Assembly: GCA_035693025.1 (NCBI GenBank)
Contig: DASSHI010000044.1
Location: 1 to 15,469 of the forward strand
Length of the DNA: 15,469 bases
Origin: VRUE01 sp035693025
Lineage (GTDB): Bacteria > Actinomycetota > Thermoleophilia > Solirubrobacterales > 70-9
Direction: 5' to 3'
Shown here: one piece after another, positions 1 to 6,866 of the stretch
Position numbering within the stretch: position 1 is the first letter of the stretch
Layout: every line of letters begins with the position of its first letter
Program-made: the position numbers and the translations under genes
The notes under the pieces: generated by a model
Told to the model about the DNA's origin: nothing
Seen by the model: only the letters and a program-made list of their open reading frames with translations
Database searches by the model: none

Positions 1-956
1 CGATCGACCCCGATTCGGGACCGCGAGACATCGTCGTGCCGGGCCACATGTTCCCGCTGCGGGCCAAAGACGGCGGCGTTCTGGAGCGCACCGGCCACAC
101 CGAGGCCAGCGTCGACCTCGCCCGCCTGGCCGGCCTCACCCCGGCCGGCGTCATCTGCGAGGTGATGAACGACGACGGCACGATGGCCCGGGTCCCGGAC
201 CTCGTCCCCTACTGCCGGAAGCACGGCTTGAAGATGATCACCGTCGCCGAGCTGATCGCCTACCGCCGGCGCACCGAGAAGCTGGTCGAGCGCGTCGTCG
301 GCACCGCTCTGCCGACCGCCTTCGGCGACTTCCAGGCGGTCGGATACCGCTCGCTGGTCGACGACAAACACCACGTGGCGATGGTCAAGGGCGATGTCGC
401 CGGCGAGGACGACGTATTGGTTCGCGTCCACAGCGAGTGCCTCACCGGCGACGTCTTCCACAGCATGCGCTGCGACTGCGGCGAACAGCTGGAAGCGGCG
501 CTCGCGATGATCGAGCGCGAGGGCCGCGGCGTCCTCCTCTACCTCTCCCAGGAGGGACGCGGGATCGGCCTGCTCAACAAGCTCAGGGCCTACAAGCTGC
601 AGGAGGAAGGAGCCGACACGGTCGAGGCAAACCTCAAGCTCGGCCTGCCGGCTGACCTGCGCGACTACGGAATCGGCGCCCAGATCCTCGGCGACCTGGG
701 CCTCAGCACGATCCGCATCCTCACCAACAACCCGAAAAAGATCGTCGGCCTGGAGGGCTACGGCCTCTCGGTCACCGAGCAGGTGCCGATCGAGTCCTCG
801 CCCAACGCCCACAACGAGGCCTACCTGCGGGCGAAGCGGGACAAGATGGGCCACTCGCTCCATCACCAGGGCCTCGCCTTCGACGAGGAGATGATCCACG
901 ACGAGGAGGAGCGGGACGCAAAGGACGGCGGCGACGCAAAGGGCGGCGATGGCTGA
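1..956 (+). CDS. ribBA: RibBA, bifunctional riboflavin synthesis enzyme (5' truncated)
   Basis: This is the 3' part of a two-domain enzyme of riboflavin synthesis. DHBP synthase makes 3,4-dihydroxy-2-butanone 4-phosphate from ribulose 5-phosphate, and GTP cyclohydrolase II opens GTP. The reading frame is open from base 3, so the true start lies outside the window; the GTG at 36 is internal. The first visible stretch (PGHMFPLRAKDGGVLERTGHTEA) is the end of the DHBP synthase domain. Counting from base 36, the cyclohydrolase II domain runs from about residue 95 to 260. It shows the zinc cysteines C135, C146 and C148 (HSECLTGDVF, RCDCGEQ), the YLSQEGRGIGL loop and EANLKLGLPADLRDYG. A charged tail of about 25 residues follows. 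The stop overlaps the ribH start by 8 bases, which suggests translational coupling. Identity is near certain; roughly 100 N-terminal residues are missing because of the window edge. Confidence 0.97.
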   Translation, partial: IDPDSGPRDIVVPGHMFPLRAKDGGVLERTGHTEASVDLARLAGLTPAGVICEVMNDDGTMARVPDLVPYCRKHGLKMITVAELIAYRRRTEKLVERVVGTALPTAFGDFQAVGYRSLVDDKHHVAMVKGDVAGEDDVLVRVHSECLTGDVFHSMRCDCGEQLEAALAMIEREGRGVLLYLSQEGRGIGLLNKLRAYKLQEEGADTVEANLKLGLPADLRDYGIGAQILGDLGLSTIRILTNNPKKIVGLEGYGLSVTEQVPIESSPNAHNEAYLRAKRDKMGHSLHHQGLAFDEEMIHDEEERDAKDGGDAKGGDG

Positions 957-1467
957 GCCGGGCGAGTTTCTGGAGAGCTTTCGGAACGAGGAGAAGGCAA
1001 CGCTGGCGGGTCTGGAGTTCGCCGTCGTCGTGGGCCGCTTCTACGAGGACCTGGCCCGGCGGTTGCTCGCCGGCGCCAAGGAGGGCTTCGGCCTGGCCGG
1101 TGTGGCCGCCGATGCGGTCAGCGAGCACTCTGTCCCCGGCGCCTTCGAGCTGCCTTTCGCCGCCCAGTCCTACATCGAAGGCGCTCAAGAGAGGGCGCAG
1201 AGCGGCGGCGCGGAGCCGGGCGGCGTGGCCTGCCTCGGCGTCGTGATCCGCGGCGAGACCGACCACTACGACTTCGTCTGCGCGGAGGCGGCGCGCGGCA
1301 TCCAGGAGGTGCAGCTGCACACGGGCGTGCCCTGCTCCTTCGGCGTCATCACCTGCGACACGATGGAGCAGGCCGAAGCGCGGGCCGGCGGCGGTAAGCG
1401 CGACCAGGGCCGAAACGCGGCACTCACCGTTGCTCGCATGGCCGTGCTCAGGCGCCGGCTTATCTAG
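949..1467 (+). CDS. ribH: RibH, 6,7-dimethyl-8-ribityllumazine synthase
   Basis: This 172-residue protein condenses 5-amino-6-ribitylamino-uracil with the butanone phosphate made by RibB, giving lumazine, the precursor of riboflavin. Seen in the sequence: VVVGRFYEDLA near the N-terminus for the aromatic substrate pocket, the GAFELPFAAQ loop, and GVVIRGETDHYDFVC with the likely general-base histidine H106. FGVITCDTMEQAEARAGG and the C-terminal RNAALTVARM helix follow. Family members are usually about 150-160 residues. The extra length comes from an N-terminal extension of about 20 residues and a short polar insertion (ERAQSGGAEPGG) before the GVV strand. The ATG lies inside the end of ribBA, so both enzymes are probably made from one transcript. 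The family normally forms pentamers or 60-mer shells; that is family knowledge, not visible here. Confidence 0.96.
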   Translation: MAEPGEFLESFRNEEKATLAGLEFAVVVGRFYEDLARRLLAGAKEGFGLAGVAADAVSEHSVPGAFELPFAAQSYIEGAQERAQSGGAEPGGVACLGVVIRGETDHYDFVCAEAARGIQEVQLHTGVPCSFGVITCDTMEQAEARAGGGKRDQGRNAALTVARMAVLRRRLI

Positions 1468-1483
1468 GCTGCGGTTGATCGAC

Positions 1484-1489
1484 TACCAT
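1484..1489 (+). promoter_or_regulatory. Putative -10 element (TACCAT) for leaderless rpmB
   Basis: TACCAT lies 11 bases before the rpmB ATG, and no Shine-Dalgarno sequence is seen in the gap. If it is a -10 hexamer, transcription would begin within a few bases of the ATG. The same context (CTACCATnCnCGA) precedes rpmF. No convincing -35 box is visible, so the call rests on the repeated pattern. Confidence 0.4.
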
Positions 1490-1500
1490 CCACGATCCTT

Positions 1501-1692
1501 ATGGCCAAGGTATGCCACAGCTGCGGCAAAAAGCCCGCCTTCGGTAACTCGCGAAGCCACTCGATGGTCGCGACCCGCCGGCGCTTCGACCCCAACCTCC
1601 AGAAGGTTCGGATCCAAGAGGGCGATCGCAAGCTCCGCACTTACGTCTGTACTCGGTGCCTGAAGGCCAACAAGGTCACCAAGGCGGCCTGA
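1501..1692 (+). CDS. rpmB: 50S ribosomal protein L28
   Basis: This 63-residue protein is L28 of the large ribosomal subunit. It begins MAKVCHSCGKKPAFGN, continues with the basic core SMVATRRRFDPNLQKVRI, and ends with YVCTRCLKANKV. The two CxxC pairs mark the zinc-ribbon form of L28. The length is typical. It sits 33 bases after ribH and 175 bases before fakA. L28 genes next to a fakA/yloV-type gene are common in Gram-positive bacteria. The ATG is chosen because the protein begins with the family's usual MA-K-V-C; the bases before it carry a -10-like TACCAT instead of a ribosome binding site, so the message may be leaderless. Confidence 0.97.
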   Translation: MAKVCHSCGKKPAFGNSRSHSMVATRRRFDPNLQKVRIQEGDRKLRTYVCTRCLKANKVTKAA

Positions 1693-1763
1693 GGCCGAAC
1701 CCTCGCGTCCGCACGTCGGCCGGCTGCGTCTGACGCGGCGCTAGACGGCGCCCGGCTCCTCCC

Positions 1764-1780
1764 GAATAGCGCTGCTATTC
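1764..1780. repeat. Palindrome GAATAGC-GCT-GCTATTC, copy 1
   Basis: A perfect 7-bp inverted repeat around a GCT centre in the rpmB-fakA spacer. Its core (AATAGCGCTGCTATTC) recurs exactly at 13114-13129, upstream of ftsY. In both places the block CTTGGTC begins 39 bases after the start of AATAGC. It could be an operator, a structured RNA element or a dispersed repeat; the sequence does not decide between them. Confidence 0.75.
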
Positions 1781-1792
1781 ACTCGTAGCCAT

Positions 1793-1819
1793 GCACCCTC
1801 TGACTTGGTCAGACGGTGC
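1793..1819. repeat. Hairpin between rpmB and fakA
   Basis: Two 12-base arms (GCACCCTCTGAC and GTCAGACGGTGC) pair at 11 of 12 positions around a TTG loop. No run of T follows, so a classic intrinsic terminator is not supported. It lies after rpmB and before the fakA -10 element, so it may end the rpmB transcript or act in fakA control. The CTTGGTC block shared with the ftsY upstream region overlaps its loop. Confidence 0.5.
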
Positions 1820-1855
1820 CAGGGGTGTGGGCCGGTCGACCTCAGGGGCGCAGGT

Positions 1856-1861
1856 TAGATT
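1856..1861 (+). promoter_or_regulatory. Putative -10 element (TAGATT) for leaderless fakA
   Basis: TAGATT ends 6 bases before the fakA ATG, so transcription would start at or next to the A of the start codon. The same hexamer with the same 6-base gap precedes the ftsY GTG at 13232. No ribosome binding site lies between. A -35 box is not evident. Confidence 0.45.
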
Positions 1862-1867
1862 TCAGGC

Positions 1868-3499
1868 ATGTCCGATCCAAGCATCGTGCGCTTCAGGCGC
1901 GTCATTTCCTCTGCCTACGCATATCTGGAGGAACGCCGCCAGGAGGTCAACGACCTCAACGTCTTCCCGGTGGCCGATGGCGATACCGGCGACAACATGG
2001 CGATGACGATGCGGGCCGTGATGGAAGAGCTCGATCGGCTCGACGGGCTGCAGGTCGACGAGGTCGGCCGCACCCAGCTGGTGCAGGCGCTGGCACGGGC
2101 GGCGCTGATGGGGGCGAGAGGCAACTCGGGGGTCATCCTCAGCCAGATCGTTCGCGGCGCCGCCGAGGAGCTGGCCAGCCGCCCCGGCGAGCTGGTCGAC
2201 CCCGTTCTCGTCGCCTCGGCGTTCGCCAGCGCCGCCGACGCCGCCTATTCATCCGTCCGCGAGCCGGCCGAGGGGACGATGCTGACCGTCTTTAGGGAGA
2301 TGGCTCATTCGATCGCCCGCCAGCTCGCCCATCTCGAGGCCGAGAAGCAGCGCTTCGACCGCGACGTCTCCGACGAGCAGCAGGACGCCGTGCTGGCGGA
2401 AGTGCTCGAGCGTGCGATAGCCGACGGGCAGAAGGCCGTCGAGCGAACCCCGGAGCAGCTCAGCGTGCTGCGCGAGTCCGGTGTCGTCGACGCCGGCGGC
2501 TACGGCCTGGTGCTGATCCTCGCCGGCGTCGTCGCCGGCCTGCGCGGGGACGGCGTTGCGGTCCCGGAGATATCCCACCAGGAGGCGCCCAAGCTCAGCC
2601 TGCCCCACCACGAGGACAGCCGCTACCGCTACTGCACGAACTTCATCGTCTCGGGCTCAGGGCTCGACCGCCGCCAGGTGCTGCCGAGGCTGGAGGGCCT
2701 TGGCGACTCGGTGCTCGTCGTCGGCGACGACGCGACGCTCAAGGTGCACGTCCACACCGACGACCCCGAGGCCGCCGTCGCGCTCTTCGCGGGGCTCGGG
2801 GACGTCACCAACCTCGATGTGGCCGACATGCGCGAGCAGATCGCGGAGCGCCGGGCGCGGATCCAGGGGCACCGCACGGGGGCCGTCGCCGTGGCCGCGG
2901 GGGAGGGCATGACGCGCCTCTTCGCCGAGCTCGGCGCCCACGTCGTCTCCGGCGGGGAGACCCTCAATCCCTCCACCTACGAGCTGCTCGCCGGCATCCA
3001 CGAGGTGCCGGCCGACGAGGTCCTCGTCCTGCCCAGCTCGGCGAACGTGATCATGGCCGCCGAGCGCGCCTGTGAGCTCTCCGAGAAGCCCGCCCGCGTC
3101 GTGCCCGCGCACTCCCAGCAGGAGAGCCTGCTGGCCCTGATCGAGCTCGACCCGAGCCTGCCGGCGGTGGAAAACGGGAAGCGGCTGCAGGCGGCCCTCG
3201 ACGAAATCGCCACCGGAGGCGTGGCGCCGGCCGCCAGGGACGACGCACAGGGGCGCTTCCGGCAGGGGGACGCGGTTGGCTTTTGCGATGGAGAGATCGT
3301 TGCCTGGGGAGGCGCCGGCTCGACCCTGGCGGCGACGATCGAGGCTCTCATCCCGGAGGCCGAGATCGTCACCGTGATCGCCGGGGAGGGGGCGCCGATT
3401 CCCAAGGAGGAGATCGACGCGCACGCTCCCGACGGCGTCGAGATCGAGATCCACGAGGGCAACCAGCCGAGCTGGTGGTGGCTGCTCGCGGCGCAATAG
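1868..3499 (+). CDS. fakA: FakA-like fatty acid kinase, DhaL/DegV-associated (YloV family)
   Basis: This 543-residue protein matches the ATP-binding subunit of the two-part fatty acid kinase, which phosphorylates fatty acids held by a FakB (DegV-type) protein. The acyl-phosphate then feeds PlsX/PlsY phospholipid synthesis. The N-terminal DhaL-type nucleotide domain (about 1-200) has NVFPVADGDTGDNM, with Asp37, Asp39 and Asp42 as likely Mg ligands, and GARGNSGVILSQ. A central domain carries YCTNF (C256) and KVHVHTDDP (H294, H296), matching the zinc site known in FakA proteins. The C-terminal domain runs from about residue 320 and ends NQPSWWWLLAAQ. Length agrees with the family (about 550). 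The ATG follows a TAGATT box with no ribosome binding site. The stop TAG shares one base with the recG GTG. No fakB is visible in the window; plsX lies about 5 kb downstream. Confidence 0.92.
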   Translation: MSDPSIVRFRRVISSAYAYLEERRQEVNDLNVFPVADGDTGDNMAMTMRAVMEELDRLDGLQVDEVGRTQLVQALARAALMGARGNSGVILSQIVRGAAEELASRPGELVDPVLVASAFASAADAAYSSVREPAEGTMLTVFREMAHSIARQLAHLEAEKQRFDRDVSDEQQDAVLAEVLERAIADGQKAVERTPEQLSVLRESGVVDAGGYGLVLILAGVVAGLRGDGVAVPEISHQEAPKLSLPHHEDSRYRYCTNFIVSGSGLDRRQVLPRLEGLGDSVLVVGDDATLKVHVHTDDPEAAVALFAGLGDVTNLDVADMREQIAERRARIQGHRTGAVAVAAGEGMTRLFAELGAHVVSGGETLNPSTYELLAGIHEVPADEVLVLPSSANVIMAAERACELSEKPARVVPAHSQQESLLALIELDPSLPAVENGKRLQAALDEIATGGVAPAARDDAQGRFRQGDAVGFCDGEIVAWGGAGSTLAATIEALIPEAEIVTVIAGEGAPIPKEEIDAHAPDGVEIEIHEGNQPSWWWLLAAQ

Positions 3500-5640
3500 T
3501 GCGCTCCTTCGCGGGCACGGATGAACTGAGCCCGGCGCAGCTGCGCGACGCGCCGATCCGCTGGCCCCGGCCCAGCGTCCTCGATCGGCCGCTGACGACG
3601 CTGCCCGGGGTGGGCCCGAAACTGGCCGAGGTGGCCGTCGAGGCGGGCCTGGCGACGATCGGCGACCTGCTGCTGCGCTTCCCCCACAGCCACCGCGACC
3701 GCACGGTTGTGCCCGTGGACGAGCTCGAGGTGGGAAACCAGGTGACGATCAGGGTCGAGGTGCGGGGTGAGAAGCCGCGGCCGTTCCGGCGCCGCGGCCT
3801 GACGATCACCAGCGTCAGGGTCGGCGACGAGAGCGGCACGGTGAAGGCCGTCTGGTTCAACCAGCCCTGGGTGTCCGAAAAACTCACCCAGGGGACGCGC
3901 TTGCTGCTGACGGGCTCGCTGGGCAAGGGGACCTTCCGGGTCGCCGAGTACGAACCGATCGCCGCGGAGAGCGAGGAGGAGGACGGCGTCGGCACCGAGG
4001 CCTTCGTCCCCGTCCATCCGGCGACCGAGCGGCTGAAGCCGCAGCGCCTGCGCCAGTGGATAGAGCAGGCCTGTGCTTTCGTCGGCGACGCGCTGGAGCC
4101 GCTGCCGGCCGAGCTGCGCGCCCGGCGGCGCCTGGGGATGGCGGCCGATGCGCTGCGGGCGATCCACTTTCCCGGCGGCGAGGACGAGGTGGATGAGGCG
4201 CGCAGGCGCCTCGCCTTCGAAGAGCTCTTCCTTTACCAGGCGATCCTCGCGGTCCGCAAGCGCAGCCACCGCACGGCGCGGCCGGCCCCTTCCCTGGGCC
4301 GGCCCGGGGAGCTCGTCGGGCGCTGGCTGGAGTCGCTGCCCTTCCAGCCGACAGCGGACCAGCGGGCCGCGTTTGCCGAGGTCGACGCCGACCTCGAGCG
4401 GGCCGAACCGATGCAGCGGCTACTCATGGGCGAGGTCGGCTCGGGCAAGACGGTGGTTGCCGTCTACACAATGTTGCGGGCGGTCGAAACGGGCTTCCAG
4501 GCCGCCCTGATGGCGCCGACGGAAACGCTCGCCGAGCAGCACGCCACCACCCTCGACAAGCTGCTCGGGGGGGAGGCGATCGCGTTCGCCCTGCTGACAG
4601 GGGCGACCCCGGCGCCGCAGCGGCAGCGGGCTCTCGAGCGGCTGGCCAGCGGCGAGCTGGGGCTTGTCATCGGCACCCACGCCCTGATCGAGCCCGCGGT
4701 CCGCTTCGCCCGCCTCGCCGTCTGCGTCATCGACGAGCAGCATCGCTTCGGGGTCGAGCAGCGCCAGGCGCTCGACGCCAAGGGAGCCGCGGGGGGAGCG
4801 CCGCACGTCCTTCACATGACCGCGACGCCGATCCCCCGCACCCTCTCCCTGACCGCCTACGGCGACCTCGACACGACCGCGCTGCGCGAGCTGCCCGCCG
4901 GCCGCCGGCCGGTCGAGACCCGCCTCGTCGGCGAGGGCGACAGGACCGCCGCTTACGAGTTCCTGCGCCGGCAGCTGCGCGAGGGGCGGCAGGCCTATGT
5001 CGTCTGCCCCCTGGTCACCGAGTCCGAGAAGCTCCAGGGCCGGGCCGCCGAGGATGAGATGGCGCGTTTGGCCGCCGGGGAGTTGAAGGACTTCCGCCTC
5101 GCCGCTCTGCACGGCCAGATGCCCCCGGCCCGTAAGGGGGAGACGATGGGCGCCTTCGCGGCCGGCGACGTCGACGTCCTCGTCGCCACGACCGTGATCG
5201 AGGTCGGCGTCGACGTTCCCAACGCGACGGTGATGCTGATCGAGGGAGCCGAGCGCTACGGGGTCTCCCAGCTGCACCAGCTGCGCGGGCGGGTGGGCCG
5301 CGGCGAGCACGAGTCCCACTGCCTGCTCTTCTCCGAGCAGGGGGGCCAGATGGCGCGGCGGCGCCTGCAGGCGATCTCGCAGGAGCGCGACGGCTTCAAG
5401 CTGGCCGAGCTCGACCTCAGCCTGCGCGGCGAGGGCGAGGTGCTCGGCACCCGCCAGCACGGGTTGCCCCGCTTTGCGGCGGCCGAGCTGCCCGAGGAAG
5501 CCACCACGCTGGTGGCCGCCCGCGAAGAGGTGCTGGCGCTCCTGCGTCGCCACGGCTCGCTCGATGCCCCCGAGCTGGGCCCCCTGCTGGATGCCGCCCA
5601 GCGTCGTTTCGTCAGCGCCGACGCGCCGATCGGGATATAG
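3499..5640 (+). CDS. recG: RecG, ATP-dependent DNA helicase
   Basis: This 713-residue superfamily 2 helicase reverses stalled replication forks and processes Holliday junctions and R-loops. An N-terminal wedge/OB domain (about 30-190) starts with LTTLPGVGPKLAEVAVEAGL. The helicase core has Walker A GEVGSGKT (311-318), DEQHRFGVEQR (from 412), MTATPIPRTLSL (from 440), TTVIEVGVDVPNA (from 564) and RGRVGRG (596-602). The C-terminus keeps the RecG-specific region around GEGEVLGTRQHG. The chosen GTG overlaps the last base of the fakA stop (TAGTG), a coupling arrangement, and gives a normal RecG length. The frame is open further upstream to 3283, but that part lies wholly inside fakA and looks like a shadow. 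The recG stop is 10 bases before rsmD. Confidence 0.97.
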   Translation: MRSFAGTDELSPAQLRDAPIRWPRPSVLDRPLTTLPGVGPKLAEVAVEAGLATIGDLLLRFPHSHRDRTVVPVDELEVGNQVTIRVEVRGEKPRPFRRRGLTITSVRVGDESGTVKAVWFNQPWVSEKLTQGTRLLLTGSLGKGTFRVAEYEPIAAESEEEDGVGTEAFVPVHPATERLKPQRLRQWIEQACAFVGDALEPLPAELRARRRLGMAADALRAIHFPGGEDEVDEARRRLAFEELFLYQAILAVRKRSHRTARPAPSLGRPGELVGRWLESLPFQPTADQRAAFAEVDADLERAEPMQRLLMGEVGSGKTVVAVYTMLRAVETGFQAALMAPTETLAEQHATTLDKLLGGEAIAFALLTGATPAPQRQRALERLASGELGLVIGTHALIEPAVRFARLAVCVIDEQHRFGVEQRQALDAKGAAGGAPHVLHMTATPIPRTLSLTAYGDLDTTALRELPAGRRPVETRLVGEGDRTAAYEFLRRQLREGRQAYVVCPLVTESEKLQGRAAEDEMARLAAGELKDFRLAALHGQMPPARKGETMGAFAAGDVDVLVATTVIEVGVDVPNATVMLIEGAERYGVSQLHQLRGRVGRGEHESHCLLFSEQGGQMARRRLQAISQERDGFKLAELDLSLRGEGEVLGTRQHGLPRFAAAELPEEATTLVAAREEVLALLRRHGSLDAPELGPLLDAAQRRFVSADAPIGI

Positions 5641-5650
5641 GGGCCGGCGA

Positions 5651-6262
5651 ATGAGGGTCATCGCCGGGGAGTTCAAAGGCCAGCGCCTGCTCGCGCCGCG
5701 GGGCTGGAAGGTGAGGCCGACATCCGACCGCGTTCGCGAGGCGGTCTTCTCGGCCCTGGGCGAGATTGCCGGAGCGCGGGTCCTCGATCTCTACTGCGGC
5801 ACCGGGGCGCTGGCGATCGAGTCGCTCTCTCGCGGCGCCGAGCGCGCCGTCCTCGTCGACCACGACACCCGCCCGGCGCTCGGCAACGTCGAGCGCCTCA
5901 GACTGACCGACCGTGCGGAACTCGTCCGAGCTGATGTCATCGGCTGGCTCGAGAGCCAGGCCGGGATGGCGGGGCGTGAGCTCTCCTCCGGGAACTCCCG
6001 CGAACGCGGCCCGGGGGAGGGGTCACGCCCCGCAACCACCACGGTCGGGCGATTCGACCTCGTCTTCGTCGACGCCCCATATAGACTCGCCGACCGCGTG
6101 GGGCAGCAACTGGAAACACATTTGCCCCTCCTTCTCGCCGAGGGAGGGAGGGCGATTCTCGAGAGCGGCGCCGGCCGCCCGTTGCGGATCGACTCGCTGG
6201 CGGAGCTGCGCCGCCGCCGCTATGGCGCCGCCGACGTCGCCTTCTACGGGAGGAAGGGCTGA
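5651..6262 (+). CDS. rsmD: RsmD, 16S rRNA (guanine(966)-N2)-methyltransferase
   Basis: This 203-residue class I SAM methyltransferase belongs to the family that methylates G966 of 16S rRNA during 30S assembly. It starts MRVIAGEFKGQRL and has RPTSDRVREAVFSAL (about 22-36), the SAM-binding VLDLYCGTGALAIESLSRGA (44-63) and an acidic VLVDHD strand. The catalytic motif, normally DPPY or DPPF, reads DAPY here (141-144). An extra Gly/Ser/Arg-rich segment at about residues 105-131 separates motifs III and IV. It is encoded by an imperfect inverted repeat and looks like an in-frame insertion. AGGGG upstream of the ATG is a good ribosome binding site. The stop overlaps the coaD ATG by one base (TGATG). 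The rsmD-coaD pair is widely conserved. Family assignment is firm; activity is less certain because of the DAPY change. Confidence 0.93.
   Translation: MRVIAGEFKGQRLLAPRGWKVRPTSDRVREAVFSALGEIAGARVLDLYCGTGALAIESLSRGAERAVLVDHDTRPALGNVERLRLTDRAELVRADVIGWLESQAGMAGRELSSGNSRERGPGEGSRPATTTVGRFDLVFVDAPYRLADRVGQQLETHLPLLLAEGGRAILESGAGRPLRIDSLAELRRRRYGAADVAFYGRKG
5971..6031. repeat. Imperfect inverted repeat inside rsmD
   Basis: The arms at 5971-5992 and 6010-6031 are each 22 bases and pair at 19 positions. The outer 9 bases (GGGGCGTGA and TCACGCCCC) pair perfectly. The 17-base loop holds a further small stem, CCGC-GAAC-GCGG. The element encodes about residues 107-127 of RsmD, which fall between the family's conserved motifs. 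This fits a palindromic insertion that stayed in frame, but an RNA hairpin in the coding region is also possible. Confidence 0.65.
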
Positions 6263-6762
6263 TGCCCGAGCGCAACGGCGTCGTCGTCTGCCCCGGGACC
6301 TACGACCCGGTCACCAACGGCCACGTCGACATCATCACCCGCACCTCGAAAGTCTTCGAGCGGGTGGTCGTCGGCGTCGTCAACAACCCGATCCGCAAGG
6401 AGAAGACGCTCTTCGATGCCGAGGAGCGCCGCGCCTTCATCGAGCAGGCCACCGCCGGGCTGGGCAACGTCGAGGTGCAGGTCTTCTCCAACCTGCTGGT
6501 CGAGTTCGCCCGCGAACTGGGGGCCACCGCGATCGTCAAGGGGCTGCGGGCGATCTCCGACTTCGAGTACGAGTTCGAGATGGCGCAGCTGAACCGCAAG
6601 CTCGACCCGGACATCGAGAGCATCTACGTCACCGCCTCACCCGATTACAGCTTTCTCTCCTCGACCGGAGTCAAGGAAATGGCCACCTTCGGAGGCGACG
6701 TCTCCGACCTCGTTCCCGCCCCTGTGGCGGCTGCGATGGCGGACCGCCTGGGCGCCAGGTAG
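6262..6762 (+). CDS. coaD: CoaD, phosphopantetheine adenylyltransferase
   Basis: This 166-residue enzyme transfers AMP from ATP to 4'-phosphopantetheine, giving dephospho-CoA, the penultimate step of CoA synthesis. The N-terminal nucleotidyltransferase signature VCPGTYDPVTNGH contains the (T/H)xGH motif at 18-21. Also visible are the VVGVVNNPIRKEKTLF strand-loop, IVKGLRAISDFEYEFEMA (92-108) for phosphopantetheine and ATP contacts, and the C-terminal FLSSTGVKE motif (131-139). Length matches the family (about 160). AGGAAGG a few bases before the ATG serves as ribosome binding site. The start codon overlaps the rsmD stop, so both are probably translated from the same message. It is followed by 104 non-coding bases before the SepIVA-like gene. 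Confidence 0.97.
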   Translation: MPERNGVVVCPGTYDPVTNGHVDIITRTSKVFERVVVGVVNNPIRKEKTLFDAEERRAFIEQATAGLGNVEVQVFSNLLVEFARELGATAIVKGLRAISDFEYEFEMAQLNRKLDPDIESIYVTASPDYSFLSSTGVKEMATFGGDVSDLVPAPVAAAMADRLGAR

Positions 6763-6802
6763 GCTGTCGCCGACGAATTGGCCGTGGGCGAGAGTTTGCA
6801 AA

Positions 6803-6823
6803 AAGCCGAGGAAATAACGGCTT
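6803..6823 (+). terminator. Possible weak terminator after coaD
   Basis: AAGCCG and CGGCTT form a 6-bp stem around a 9-base A-rich loop, and the right arm continues into CTTC. It lies 40 bases after the coaD stop in a patch that is clearly AT-richer than its surroundings. The T-tract is poor, so this is a modest call. Confidence 0.35.
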
Positions 6824-6824
6824 C

Positions 6825-6854
6825 TTCACCAAACATGCCGCTTACACGTAGGCT
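6825..6854 (+). promoter_or_regulatory. Possible promoter of the SepIVA-like gene
   Basis: TTCACC (6825-6830), an 18-base spacer and TAGGCT (6849-6854) resemble a sigma70-type promoter in the AT-rich patch after coaD. The -10 box ends 12 bases before the ATG at 6867, so the leader would be only a few bases long. Support is the base composition and position only. Confidence 0.3.
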
Positions 6855-6866
6855 TACGACCTGCTG

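Noticed and set aside
1693..1867. A riboswitch in the rpmB-fakA spacer
   Set aside because: Only simple hairpins are seen, no known aptamer core was recognised, and the likely transcription start of fakA is at its start codon.
3283..3498. A longer N-terminus for recG
   Set aside because: This part lies inside fakA in another frame and translates to Arg/Gly-rich sequence unlike RecG. The GTG at 3499 overlaps the fakA stop and gives the normal length.
2977..4269. A 430-codon open frame on the - strand opposite fakA and recG
   Set aside because: Low-complexity Arg/Ala/Gly-rich translation, spans two well-supported + strand genes, no start signals.
6763..6866. AT-rich patch after coaD as a sign of horizontal transfer
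   Set aside because: It is only about 100 bases and non-coding. A terminator and promoter explain it better.
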